In this document: one piece after another, positions 37,492-45,640 of the stretch | Position numbering within the stretch: the stretch's first letter is position 1 | Layout: each line of letters begins with the position of its first letter | Origin: Microbispora bryophytorum | GTDB lineage: Bacteria > Actinomycetota > Actinomycetes > Streptosporangiales > Streptosporangiaceae | Assembly (NCBI RefSeq): GCF_006874465.1 | Contig: NZ_VIRL01000001.1 | Location: 248,001 to 312,000, forward strand | DNA length: 64,000 nt | Direction of reading: 5' to 3' | The notes under the pieces: generated by a model | What the model saw: the letters and a program-made list of their open reading frames with translations, nothing else | Database searches by the model: none | Told to the model about the DNA's origin: nothing | Position numbers and translations under genes: made by a program

Positions 37492-39177
37492 CTAGCGGAT
37501 CTGGCGGGTGGGGAGGGGGGCCACCTTGGCGGCGTTGACGCTGAGCTCGATCACGTTGGCCGCCAGCACGTACCTCACCCGCTCGGTCGTGAACCGCTCC
37601 ATGTGCGGCTGCCGCTGGTGCTCGCCGTAGCCGACCTCGTCGCGGTAGAGCTCGTAGACGATGCGCTGGAGCGGGGCCGACTTGACCGCGTGGCAGACGA
37701 ACAGCAGCGTGTCGGGCTCGTTGCGCTGAACGGCCTCCACCGTCTCCTCCGCCAGCTTGTCGAACGCCTCGCCCGAGCCGTCGAGCAGCGTGAAGACGGT
37801 CAGCAGGCCGTAGATGCCGGGGGCCGGCTTCACCGAACTCCCCTGGCCTGCGGGCCGGCCCGCCTGCCCGCCGCCCTCGCGGCCCATGACGGGCCGGGAC
37901 CTGCCGCCGAACCCCACGCCGAAGCTGGCGGCGAGGTCGGCCGGGTCGGAGATCTCGGCGCCGGGATAGAGGGCTCCCGTGGCGGGCATCGCCCGGTCGG
38001 GCTCGACCGGGGACGCGGGCATTCCGTACTCGGGCCGGCGGGGCTGGCCGTACTGGTCCGCGGCGAGAAGCTGGCCGGTGGCGGGCCCGCCGAACCCGTC
38101 GGCGTGCGAGGGGACGTCCGAGGGCCGCATGCGCGCGGCGTAGTCGACCTCGCCCTGCTCTCCCGCCCGGTATTCGGCCACCAGATCGCCGAGCCCGGAA
38201 CGGCGCGGCGCTCCCGGACCTCCAGCCCCCGGACCCCCGGCTCCCGGAATCCCAGCTCCCGGACCCCCGGCTCCCGGAATCCCGGCTCCCGGACCCCCAG
38301 CTCCTTGAGTGCCGGCCGCTCCCGGCATCCCGGGAGGAACCGCGCCCGGTCCGCCGGGGCGGCCGCCCGGAGCTCCACGCGGCGGCGCGGGCGGCCCGGA
38401 GGGCGCGGAGGGCACGCGGGTCTCGGCCCGCAGGGCGCCGCCGGCCCGTCCGGCGCGCCTCCCCTGCCACTCCTCCTCCGGGACCTCGTCGTCCTCGCCC
38501 TCGTCGTCGTACGGCGCGAGCGGCCGGGCCACGGCGTACCAGACGCCTCCGGCGGAGGCGGCCAGCACCACGACGACGATCAGCCCGGGAAGCCCGAACT
38601 CGAGCACACCCGACATCGCCATTCCCGCCGGGGCGAGCACGACGGTCGCGTTCATGTTGTCGACGTCGTACTCGTCGCCGTCCCGCCAGGCCATCACGGC
38701 CATGGCGAGCAGGAGCAGGAGCATGAAGATCACCAGGCCGTGGACGCCACGCAGCAGCCACTCCGGCCACAGGTCCCAGTGGGCCGGCCCATCGGGCAGC
38801 GACTTGCCGAAGCCGGCGGTGACGACGGGGTCGAGCACCATGATCACCGTGCCTACGACCGTCAGCGCGGCGCCGAGGAGCCAGCCGGCGAAGCGGGCGC
38901 CGCCCTTCTCCGCGAGGAGCTGGATGACGCCGATCGACAGCCAGAGCGGCGCCAGCAGCGAGCCGGTGATCTGGTAGACCCGGAACGTCACGGGCCCGAA
39001 CCCGGTGAGGTGGCCGACGGCGATGGCTCCGAGCGACAGCGCGAGCGCGCCTGTGGCGATGCTCCACGCGATCAGCCAACCGGCCGGCTCGTCACGGAGA
39101 CGCCCGACGAGGACGCCGGTGGTGATGCCGGCGAGCAGTGCGCCGGCGAACGCGAGGAGAGCGACGAGGACTTCCAT
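37492..39177 (-). CDS. Membrane protein with collagen-like linker and C-terminal ABM domain
   Basis: About 561 residues. Residues 1-215 hold six or so membrane helices (first MEVLVALLAFAGALLAG). Then comes an acidic stretch, then a Gly-Pro-Ala rich linker (about residues 245-325) with the repeat GAGGPGAGIP, then a disordered region. The last 100 residues form a ferredoxin-like ABM (antibiotic biosynthesis monooxygenase-like) domain: GIYGLLTVFTLLDGSGEAFD to NVIELSVNAAKVAPL. ABM domains act as small quinol monooxygenases or haem-degrading enzymes or as dimerisation modules. ATG 39177 has GGGAG five bases upstream; ATG 39201 is possible. No function known. Confidence 0.68.
   Translation of the reverse strand: MEVLVALLAFAGALLAGITTGVLVGRLRDEPAGWLIAWSIATGALALSLGAIAVGHLTGFGPVTFRVYQITGSLLAPLWLSIGVIQLLAEKGGARFAGWLLGAALTVVGTVIMVLDPVVTAGFGKSLPDGPAHWDLWPEWLLRGVHGLVIFMLLLLLAMAVMAWRDGDEYDVDNMNATVVLAPAGMAMSGVLEFGLPGLIVVVVLAASAGGVWYAVARPLAPYDDEGEDDEVPEEEWQGRRAGRAGGALRAETRVPSAPSGPPAPPRGAPGGRPGGPGAVPPGMPGAAGTQGAGGPGAGIPGAGGPGAGIPGAGGPGAGGPGAPRRSGLGDLVAEYRAGEQGEVDYAARMRPSDVPSHADGFGGPATGQLLAADQYGQPRRPEYGMPASPVEPDRAMPATGALYPGAEISDPADLAASFGVGFGGRSRPVMGREGGGQAGRPAGQGSSVKPAPGIYGLLTVFTLLDGSGEAFDKLAEETVEAVQRNEPDTLLFVCHAVKSAPLQRIVYELYRDEVGYGEHQRQPHMERFTTERVRYVLAANVIELSVNAAKVAPLPTRQIR
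38211..38300 (-). repeat. 30-bp tandem repeat encoding Gly-Pro-rich linker
   Basis: Three 30-base copies (38211-38240, 38241-38270, 38271-38300), the last two differing at only two positions. Each codes ten residues of the pattern GAGGPGAGIP. Encodes the collagen-like linker of the ABM-domain membrane protein. Confidence 0.92.
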
Positions 39178-39358
39178 GGTGGCTCCCATGCTGCCGGACA
39201 TCTGCTTCCCACCGGTAGCCGGTCGCCCTGTCCGGGAATGCCACCACCCCCGTCTCCACTCTTGAAATGGATTCCTCCACCCGAACGGATTGTGTTATCT
39301 CCCGTTGATTTCTAGAGTGTTCGAGCACGCCGACTCCCCTTCCCCCATGGGATAACGG

Positions 39359-40006
39359 ATGCCGAACACGTGGCCGTTAACCGGGCTTTCCCCTCCGGTC
39401 GTAGCAGGAGCAGCGCAAGCCGCGCGTTCTGCCGATCTCACCGACCGCGAGCACGAGCACGACGAGATGCGAAACCTCGTGCTGCGCGCCAAGACCGGCG
39501 ACAGCGAGGCGTTCGGCGTGCTCTACGACCACTACCTGGAGCTGATCTACCGGTACGTCTACTTCCGGGTCGGCGGTCACGCGCTCGCCGAGGACCTGAC
39601 GAGCGAGACGTTCCTGCGGGCGCTGAGGGGCATCGCTGAGTTCACCTGGCAGGGCCGCGACTTCGGCGCCTGGCTCGTCACGATCGCCCGCAACCTCGTC
39701 ACCGACCACTACAAGTCGGGCCGCAACCGCCTTGAGGTGACCACCGCCGAGATACTCGACACGCCCCTGGACGGCCCGCACATCCCCGAGAACGCGGTCG
39801 TCGCCAACATGGTCAACGAGCACGTGATGCTCGCGATCAAGCAACTCGGCGCGGAGCAGCAGGAATGCGTGATCCTGCGCTTCCTGCACGGGATGTCGCT
39901 GGAGGAGACGGCGGTGATCATGGGCAAGAAATCCGGGGCGATCAAGGCGCTCCAGTTCCGGGCGATCAGGGCGCTCGCCCGGGCGTTACCCGACGATCTC
40001 GGCTGA
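39359..40006 (+). CDS. bldN: ECF sigma factor, BldN-like
   Basis: 215 residues. Sigma region 2: LVLRAKTGDSEAFGVLYDHY, then VYFRVGGHALAEDLTSETFL. Region 4: LGAEQQECVILRFLHGMSLE, then TAVIMGKKSGAIKALQFRAI. The WQGRDFGAWLVTIARNLVTD segment is especially close to Streptomyces BldN, which directs aerial mycelium genes such as chaplins and rodlins. About 36 residues precede region 2, less than the long Streptomyces pro-sequence. Codon 210 (39986-39988) is the rare TTA. Followed by a membrane protein in the position of the anti-sigma factor RsbN. Confidence 0.88.
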   Translation: MPNTWPLTGLSPPVVAGAAQAARSADLTDREHEHDEMRNLVLRAKTGDSEAFGVLYDHYLELIYRYVYFRVGGHALAEDLTSETFLRALRGIAEFTWQGRDFGAWLVTIARNLVTDHYKSGRNRLEVTTAEILDTPLDGPHIPENAVVANMVNEHVMLAIKQLGAEQQECVILRFLHGMSLEETAVIMGKKSGAIKALQFRAIRALARALPDDLG

Positions 40007-40160
40007 CCCCCCGTAACCATTACCCGTACCCCATCGTTGGGCATGTGGCAGGTTGGATCTTCAGGCGGATCTCGCGGGCCGGCCGGGAGGCGGCGAAGGC
40101 TTCCAGGGCCCCGCGAACGGATCTCCGCTGCGCGTCAGGCGGGGGGATGGCGGGAGCGTG

Positions 40161-40916
40161 ATGGGCTGGTGGCGACCCTCGCGCCGCGCGGGCGGCCCGG
40201 CGTCGGCCCACACCCGCTGGGACGCCGTTCGCCGCTTCCTGCTGCGCCGGCGGGCGTCGGCCCGCGCCCGCGGGGTCGCCGCGCGCGTGGCCGGCCTGCG
40301 CTCCCTGCTGGGCGGCGGCCCGAGACCGGAGTTCCGCGAAAAGCTGCGAGCCGAGCTGATGGGGGCCCACGCCGCCGAGCGCGCCGCGGGCAGGCACACG
40401 GCGGGAAAGCACGCGGCGCCCCCCGCCGCGCCGCCGCGGCCCCGCCGGTCCCTGCTCGTGCGGCTGCGCCCCCTGATGGTCTTCTGCGCGCTGCTGGCGG
40501 GGATGTTCGGCACCGGTGTGCGCACCTACCACGCCGTACCGGGCGAGGTGCTGTACCCGTTGAAGAGGATGGCGGAGTCGACGGTGCTCGATCTCGCGCA
40601 CGACGAGGAGGAGCGGGCGAAGCGGCAGATGGTCGCGGCGCGGCAGCGGGCGGCCGAGACCGCCTCGCTGGTGGACAAGGCGACCCCGGAGCGCCGCCGG
40701 CTCATCGGGCAGACGCTCGACGACATGGAGACGACCACCAGGGCCGCGCTGAGCCGGGTGACGCGGCAGGGGCGCACCGACGGCGGGGCGCGCGAGTTCG
40801 CCCGTGAGCAGCGCAATCTCGTGGAGCCGCTGCTGCCGAAGCTCGACCGGGAAAATCGCGACAAGGCCAACCAATACCTGAGTTACATCGAGTCGTTCAC
40901 CGGTTCCGGACGTTGA
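40161..40916 (+). CDS. DUF5667-type membrane protein, probable RsbN-like anti-sigma factor
   Basis: About 251 residues. Basic N-terminal cytoplasmic part (to residue 105; contains LRSLLGGGPRPEFREKLRAE), one membrane helix (LMVFCALLAGMFGTGVRTYH) and an extracytoplasmic helical domain beginning VPGEVLYPLKRMAESTVLDL, the DUF5667 signature. Gene order sigma factor then single-pass membrane protein matches bldN-rsbN of Streptomyces, in which RsbN holds BldN inactive. ATG 40161 has GGGAG upstream; the open frame extends to a TTG at 40053. The anti-sigma role is inferred from position and topology. Confidence 0.7.
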   Translation: MGWWRPSRRAGGPASAHTRWDAVRRFLLRRRASARARGVAARVAGLRSLLGGGPRPEFREKLRAELMGAHAAERAAGRHTAGKHAAPPAAPPRPRRSLLVRLRPLMVFCALLAGMFGTGVRTYHAVPGEVLYPLKRMAESTVLDLAHDEEERAKRQMVAARQRAAETASLVDKATPERRRLIGQTLDDMETTTRAALSRVTRQGRTDGGAREFAREQRNLVEPLLPKLDRENRDKANQYLSYIESFTGSGR

Positions 40917-40971
40917 CACGTCATGTCCTGCTCCCGTTCCGTGCACTCTCCGGCGGTTAAGCTGATGAGTC

Positions 40972-41841
40972 ATGAGGCGGCTATTGCGACGGCGGGAAGA
41001 GGCGGAGATCGCCGGCGAGGTGGCGGCCGCCGCGGCGGTGTCCGTCCCCGAGGTCGTCCCCGACCTCACGGCGGCGGCGTTCTTCGACGTCGACAACACC
41101 ATGATGCGCGGCGCCTCGATCTACCACTTCGCCCGGGGACTGGCGGCGCGCGGCCTGTTCACCAGCCGTGACCTCATGAAGTTCGCGCTCGGGCAGGCCT
41201 GGTTCCGCGTGCGGGGCAACGAGAACCCCGAGCACATCGCCAAGGCCAAGGACATGGCCCTCGCCTTCGTCGCCGGGCTGAAGGTGGACGAGGTCGTCCG
41301 GCTGGGCGAGGAGATCTACGACGACGTGATGGCCGACCGCGTGTGGCAGGGCACCCGCGCGCTGGCCCAGGCGCACCTGGACGCCGGGCAGCGGGTGTGG
41401 CTGGTCACCGCCACGCCGGTGGAGCTGGCCCGCGTCATCGCGCAGCGGCTCGGGCTCACCGGCGCGCTCGGCACGGTCGCCGAGACCGCCGACGGCGCCT
41501 ACACCGGAAGGCTCGTCGGCGACCTGCTGCACGGCCCGGCCAAGGCCGAGGCCGTCCGGGCGCTGGCGCGCCGCGAGGGCCTCGACCTGGCGCGCTGCAC
41601 GGCCTACAGCGACTCGGCCAACGACCTGCCGATGCTCTCCCTCGTAGGGCACCCGCACGCCATCAACCCCGACAGCGAGCTGCGCGAGCACGCCAGGGAG
41701 AACGGCTGGGACGTCCGCGACTTCCGCACGGGCAGGAAGGCGACGATGATCGGTCTGCCGATCGCCGCGACCGCGGGGGCCATCGCGGGCGGCGTCGCCG
41801 CCGGGATCGCCCTGCGCCGCCACTACCGCTCCGCCCTCTGA
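40972..41841 (+). CDS. HAD-IB family phosphatase (SerB-like)
   Basis: 289 residues. Catalytic DxDxT in [20 protein letters not shown] near residue 37, motif II in [20 protein letters not shown], and motif III/IV in [22 protein letters not shown]-terminal hydrophobic helix ([20 protein letters not shown]) suggests membrane anchoring. Such proteins follow bldN-rsbN in several actinomycetes. Substrate not known; phosphoserine or lipid phosphate are possibilities. Confidence 0.87.
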   Translation: MRRLLRRREEAEIAGEVAAAAAVSVPEVVPDLTAAAFFDVDNTMMRGASIYHFARGLAARGLFTSRDLMKFALGQAWFRVRGNENPEHIAKAKDMALAFVAGLKVDEVVRLGEEIYDDVMADRVWQGTRALAQAHLDAGQRVWLVTATPVELARVIAQRLGLTGALGTVAETADGAYTGRLVGDLLHGPAKAEAVRALARREGLDLARCTAYSDSANDLPMLSLVGHPHAINPDSELREHARENGWDVRDFRTGRKATMIGLPIAATAGAIAGGVAAGIALRRHYRSAL

Positions 41842-41948
41842 GACGCCGCCGCTCCGGTCTCCGGCACCGCCGCTCCGCGCTCTGACGCCGCCGCTCCGGC
41901 CCCTGGCTCCGCCGCTCCGCCTACAGGCACCGCCGGTCCGCTCTACGA
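41842..41948. repeat. Degenerate CCGCCGCTCCG repeats between convergent genes
   Basis: At least four loose copies of a 25-30 base unit centred on CGCCGCTCCG (CCGCCGCTCCG recurs at about 41846, 41868, 41888 and 41908). No ORF. Similar in style, not in sequence, to the C-rich repeat at 21864-21955, which also separates convergent genes. Confidence 0.6.
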
Positions 41949-41982
41949 CCCCACGGCTCCGCTCTACGGCTCCGCCGTGGGG
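41949..41982. terminator. Bidirectional hairpin between convergent genes
   Basis: CCCCACGGC (41949-41957) pairs perfectly with GCCGTGGGG (41974-41982), a 9-bp stem with a 16-base loop. It lies between the stops of the HAD and acyltransferase genes, where a terminator is expected. No U-tract, as is common in actinobacteria. Confidence 0.55.
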
Positions 41983-41992
41983 CAGCGTGGTG

Positions 41993-42943
41993 TCACAGCA
42001 CGATCGGGGGGAACGCCGGGCCCCGGCGCAGCCGCAGCGCGTCGAGCTGCCGCTGCACGGTCTCCCGGACATGGTCGGTCAGGTCGAAGACCACCATGGG
42101 GTCGTCGGCCTCCTCCGGGGCGTACTCGTCGGTCCGGATCGGCTCGCCGAACTCGATCAGCCACTTGGACGGCAGCGGAAGCAGGCCGAGCGGACCGAGC
42201 CAGGGGAACAGCGGCGTGATCGGCAGGTAGGGCAGGCCGAGCAGCCGGGCGAGCGCCGGAATGTCGCCGATCTTGGGGTAGATCTCCTCCGCCCCCACGA
42301 TGGTGCACGGGATGATCGGCACACCGGCTCTGATCGCCGACGCGACGAACCCGCCCCGGCCGAACCGCTGGAGCCGGTAACGCTCGGAGAACGGCTTGCC
42401 GATGCCCTTGAAGCCCTCGGGGAAGACGCCGACGACCTCGCCCTTGCGCAGCAACCGGTCGGCGTCCTCCGGGCAGGCGAGCGTGTGCCCGGACTTGCGG
42501 GCCAGGTGCCCGAGCACGGGAAGCTGATAGACCAGGTGCGCCCCGAGCAGGCGCAGCGGCCTGCCCAGCTCGTCGTGCACCGCGACCTGCAGCATGAGCG
42601 CGTCCACGGGCAGCGTGCCGGAGTGGTTGGCCACGATCAGCGCGCCCCTGTCGGCCGGCACGTTGCCGAGCCCGAGGGTCTCGGTCCTGAACCAGCGCCG
42701 GTAGAGCGGGCGCAGCGCCTCGAGCAGCACCTTCTCGTTGAGCTCGGGGTCGAAGCCGAACTCGTCGACCTCGTACTCGCCGGTGACCCTGCGCCGCAGG
42801 AACGCGAACAGCTCGGCGAGCCGCTCGTCGGCCGTGCTTCCCCCCGCGCTCCCGTCCGTGCTTCCTCCCGCGCTCCCGTCGGTGCCTTCGCCCATGCGTT
42901 CGCTCGCGCTTTCGCCCGTACGCCGGCCCTGGAAGTCGTCCAT
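41993..42943 (-). CDS. Lysophospholipid/diacylglycerol acyltransferase-family protein
   Basis: 316 residues, PlsC-like acyltransferase. The catalytic box reads ALIVANHSGTLPVDALML (NHxGx4D spacing, the variant seen in mycobacterial Rv0502-like and MGAT-like enzymes), with VGVFPEGFKGIGKPFSERYR as the substrate-binding block. The N-terminal 40 residues carry two copies of TDGSAGGS. Gene order with the epimerase, bTHX and HTH genes matches the Mycobacterium Rv0502-Rv0500A neighbourhood. Actual acyl acceptor unknown. ATG 42943 preferred over a TTG one codon earlier. Confidence 0.88.
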   Translation of the reverse strand: MDDFQGRRTGESASERMGEGTDGSAGGSTDGSAGGSTADERLAELFAFLRRRVTGEYEVDEFGFDPELNEKVLLEALRPLYRRWFRTETLGLGNVPADRGALIVANHSGTLPVDALMLQVAVHDELGRPLRLLGAHLVYQLPVLGHLARKSGHTLACPEDADRLLRKGEVVGVFPEGFKGIGKPFSERYRLQRFGRGGFVASAIRAGVPIIPCTIVGAEEIYPKIGDIPALARLLGLPYLPITPLFPWLGPLGLLPLPSKWLIEFGEPIRTDEYAPEEADDPMVVFDLTDHVRETVQRQLDALRLRRGPAFPPIVL

Positions 42944-42953
42944 CAACGTCCCG

Positions 42954-43979
42954 TCACGAAATCGGCCGGACGAAGTCGGCCAGCCAGTCGACCAGAGCGC
43001 GCGGCAGGTCGCCGGGACCGCCGCGCGACCTGAGGAAGTCGTCGAACGCCGCCGCGGTGCTGTATTTCGGCCGCCAGCCGAGCTCGGCGGCGAGCCTGGT
43101 GGTGTCCACCGCCCGGCCGTGGCTCATGAGCGCGAGCTGCTCGGGCGAGAAGTCCACCAGCCGCGCGCCCCGGGCGAGCCCGCTGACGAAGCGGAAGGCG
43201 GGGGACGGCATCGGGATCACCGGCCGGCCCGTGCGCCGCGCGCACTGCGACAGCAGCAGGACGCCGTCGCCCGCGACGTTGAACACGCCCGGGTGGTCGG
43301 CCCCCGCCGTACGGCACAGCACCTCGACCGCGTCGTCCTCGTGGACGAACTGCAGGCGTGGATCGAAGCCGAGCACGGTGGGCAGCACCGGCTGCGAGAA
43401 GTAACTCGTCAGCGGTGAGTCGACGCCCGGCCCCATGAAGGTGGCGAACCGGAGCGTCGTCGTCGTCACGTCGGGCCGGCGCCGGGCGAAGCCCCGCACG
43501 TACGTCTCGACCTCGGTGGCATCCCTGGCGTACCCGGAGTGCGACACCTCGACGGGCTCGGTGTCCTCCGTGAACACGGCGGGAGCGTGCGGCGAGGAGC
43601 CGTACACGGCCGTGGTCGACCGCACGACCACCCGGCGCACCGTGGCGGAGCGCTGACACGCCGCGAGCAGCTGCATCGTCCCGATGACGTTGTGCTCCTT
43701 CATGGCCGGCCTGCCGCCGCCGGGGCCGCTGACCAGACTGAGGTGCACGACGGTGTCGACGTCGGCGTCCCTGATGACCTGGACCAGGTCGGGACTGCGC
43801 AACGCGACCCGGACGAACTCCGTGCGGCCGAGCACCGCGCCGTCCTCCCCGGCAGGGGATGGCGGCGGCGCCGTGTCCACGCCGATGACCCGGTCGATCT
43901 CCGGGTCGGCCGTGAGCGCGATCGCCACACGAGCGCCGATGTGACCGGAGACACCGGTGACCAGCACAGTACGAGCCAT
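42954..43979 (-). CDS. NAD-dependent epimerase/dehydratase (extended SDR)
   Basis: About 341 residues from ATG 43979 (MARTVLVTGVSGHIGARVAI). The Rossmann motif VTGVSGHIG is at the N-terminus, with RVVVRSTTAVYGSSPHAP and SGYARDATEVETYVRGF near the middle (Tyr and downstream helix). The YxxxK lysine position reads YARDA, so the standard catalytic lysine seems absent; the protein may bind rather than convert a nucleotide sugar. Homologous in position to mycobacterial Rv0501 (galE2). GAGG lies six bases upstream of the chosen start. Confidence 0.85.
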   Translation of the reverse strand: MARTVLVTGVSGHIGARVAIALTADPEIDRVIGVDTAPPPSPAGEDGAVLGRTEFVRVALRSPDLVQVIRDADVDTVVHLSLVSGPGGGRPAMKEHNVIGTMQLLAACQRSATVRRVVVRSTTAVYGSSPHAPAVFTEDTEPVEVSHSGYARDATEVETYVRGFARRRPDVTTTTLRFATFMGPGVDSPLTSYFSQPVLPTVLGFDPRLQFVHEDDAVEVLCRTAGADHPGVFNVAGDGVLLLSQCARRTGRPVIPMPSPAFRFVSGLARGARLVDFSPEQLALMSHGRAVDTTRLAAELGWRPKYSTAAAFDDFLRSRGGPGDLPRALVDWLADFVRPIS

Positions 43980-44050
43980 CGACGCCTCGCCGGGGGTGTG
44001 CGTGTTCACGGTCGCCCGGTCCCTGAGGACCGGTGCGCGCTCCGTCTCGG

Positions 44051-44149
44051 CTACTTCTTGTTACGCCGCTGGATGCGGGTCTTCTTCAGCAGCTTGCGGT
44101 GCTTCTTCTTGGCCATACGCTTGCGGCGCTTCTTGATCACAGAGCCCAC
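44051..44149 (-). CDS. bTHX-like/AURKAIP1-COX24-domain tiny basic protein
   Basis: 32 residues, start GTG 44149, reading [20 protein letters not shown] and ending [12 protein letters not shown]. This is the AURKAIP1/COX24-type short basic protein of actinobacteria, related to mitochondrial mS38 and bacterial small-subunit protein bTHX; it likely binds the small ribosomal subunit. GGGGG lies upstream of the start. In mycobacteria the same tiny gene (Rv0500B) stands next to the epimerase, supporting the call. Confidence 0.9.
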   Translation of the reverse strand: MGSVIKKRRKRMAKKKHRKLLKKTRIQRRNKK

Positions 44150-44305
44150 GGGACCCCCAGGTGAAGGTGTGTCTGTCAAATCGGCGCGCGAGCGCACACC
44201 GGCACAACAGACTACCGGCGATCCGTGGTAGATCGCTCCCCCGGGGGACCCCGCGTCGACCGGGAGTCGGCCACGCCGCCGTCAAGCGTGGTCACCCGGG
44301 CGCGT

Positions 44306-44509
44306 TCACCCTGCTTCGATGAACGCGTCCCGTAAGTAGTCGTGGACCGCCTGCTCGGGCACTCTGAAGGACCGGCCGACACGGATGGCCGGTAACTCCC
44401 CGGAGTGCACCAGCCGGTACACGGTCATCTTGGACACCCGCATGACGGTCGCGACTTCGGCCACCGTCAAGAACTTCACCTCGCTGAGAGGTCTTTCGCC
44501 TGCAGCCAT
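44306..44509 (-). CDS. Excisionase-type helix-turn-helix protein (BldC-like)
   Basis: 67 residues from ATG 44509. One MerR/excisionase helix-turn-helix: KFLTVAEVATVMRVSKMTVY, RLVHSGELPAIRVGRSFRVP, ending DYLRDAFIEAG. Homologue of mycobacterial Rv0500A, which also sits beside the bTHX gene. Binding target unknown. GAGG lies seven bases upstream; the frame extends about 16 codons further 5' without ribosome site. Confidence 0.88.
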   Translation of the reverse strand: MAAGERPLSEVKFLTVAEVATVMRVSKMTVYRLVHSGELPAIRVGRSFRVPEQAVHDYLRDAFIEAG

Positions 44510-44821
44510 CGGACGCCTCTTCCGCACGTGTTTCCGGGTTATCCCCACTGGTGCCATTGCTCACGCACGTGTACTGCCGTCAGCGTAAGTCCGGACTCCG
44601 AGTAGGCAAACCCCTCATTCGGTCAACCAACGGAGCCGTATCCCCCGAAAATCGGGAAAGTCGCTGGCAGCAGCCGGACCGTGCCCCTCGCCTCAACCTT
44701 GGAACGGACCAACTTCTCTCACATTAGAGTCGCCCAGGCACACGAAAAAGTTGGCAAACGGTCGACACACCCGCGCAAAAACGGGCGCGAAAATCCCGGT
44801 TTGGGAGGTCCGGAAGGGGGG
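44510..44821. promoter_or_regulatory. Gene-free 312-base region upstream of the HTH gene
   Basis: Holds no convincing ORF. On the minus strand TTGACC (44626-44621), a 16-base spacer and TACTCG (44604-44599) form a plausible promoter for the HTH gene. Around 44770-44790 an A/T-rich hairpin-like CGCGC...GCGCG with a run of T on the minus strand could terminate the phosphatase-like gene. Nothing else recognised. Confidence 0.4.
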
Positions 44822-45598
44822 TCAGAGGCTGCGGGCGACCCGGCCGATCAGGTACGCCGTCAACGGAGCGTAGAAGCGGGGAAGCACATTGTCATCCAGA
44901 GGCACGGCGACGGCGATCTTCCCCTCCGCCTCGCCCACGAACAGTGCGGGGTCGTTGCTGTCGGCGAAGCCCACGGTCTCGATCCCGGCCTCGCCCGCCG
45001 CCCCCGCCCAGCCGTGGTCGGCGATCACGAAGTCGGGCCGCTCCTCGGCGAGCATCGCCTCCATCGGCGCCGCCTCGTGGGTGTGCACGAACGTGCCCCG
45101 GTCCTCCAGCATCGCCACGCCGTCGAGGTAGCGGATCTCCCTGCGGCGGCCGAGACCGCCGACGTACGTCCACCCCTCGGCCGGGAAGAGCAGGGTCGCC
45201 CCGTTGTCCGCGAGGAACCGCGCCAGCGCGAGGTGGACGGTGAGCAGGCCGGTCGGGTGACCGGTGGCCAGCACGATCCGGGGCGCGCCGCGCCGCAGCA
45301 CCTTGGCGATCCGCTCGCCCATCTCCTCGACGGCGTCGATCGTCCGCTCGGGGTCGATGGTGTCGGGGCCCTCGCGGTGGCCGGGGTCGGCCGCCACCCC
45401 CACCTTGTCGGCCATCAGCGCCAGCACCTCGCGGTAGGACCACTCGCCCTCGAAGGTGAGCCCGAAGAGGTAGTGCGGGTCGCGCAGCGCGAGCGACCGG
45501 TAGTGATCGAGGTTGTTCTCGCGGCTGGTCGCCACGTCACCCGCGATGGCGGTCCGGACGAGATGTTCGCGCAACTCGGCTCGGTTGGGAGGGGTCAC
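44822..45598 (-). CDS. Conserved actinobacterial phosphatase-like protein
   Basis: 258 residues, soluble, no signal peptide. Distinct blocks: LDHYRSLALRDPHYLFGLTF, IVLATGHPTGLLTVHLALAR, PDFVIADHGWAGAAGEAGIE and VAVPLDDNVLPRFYAPLTAY. I recall this family being annotated as a phosphatase in actinobacteria beside acuC, but I cannot point to a standard catalytic motif, so activity is uncertain. GTG start at 45598, 42 bases after acuC on the same strand. Confidence 0.6.
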   Translation of the reverse strand: MTPPNRAELREHLVRTAIAGDVATSRENNLDHYRSLALRDPHYLFGLTFEGEWSYREVLALMADKVGVAADPGHREGPDTIDPERTIDAVEEMGERIAKVLRRGAPRIVLATGHPTGLLTVHLALARFLADNGATLLFPAEGWTYVGGLGRRREIRYLDGVAMLEDRGTFVHTHEAAPMEAMLAEERPDFVIADHGWAGAAGEAGIETVGFADSNDPALFVGEAEGKIAVAVPLDDNVLPRFYAPLTAYLIGRVARSL

Positions 45599-45640
45599 GG
45601 CAGGTACAGCGCTCCTCTGCTCGGCGTGATTCCGTACTTC

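Noticed and set aside
44510..44821. Small RNA or tRNA gene in the 312-base gap
   Set aside because: I found no cloverleaf, CCA-type end or conserved T-loop sequence.
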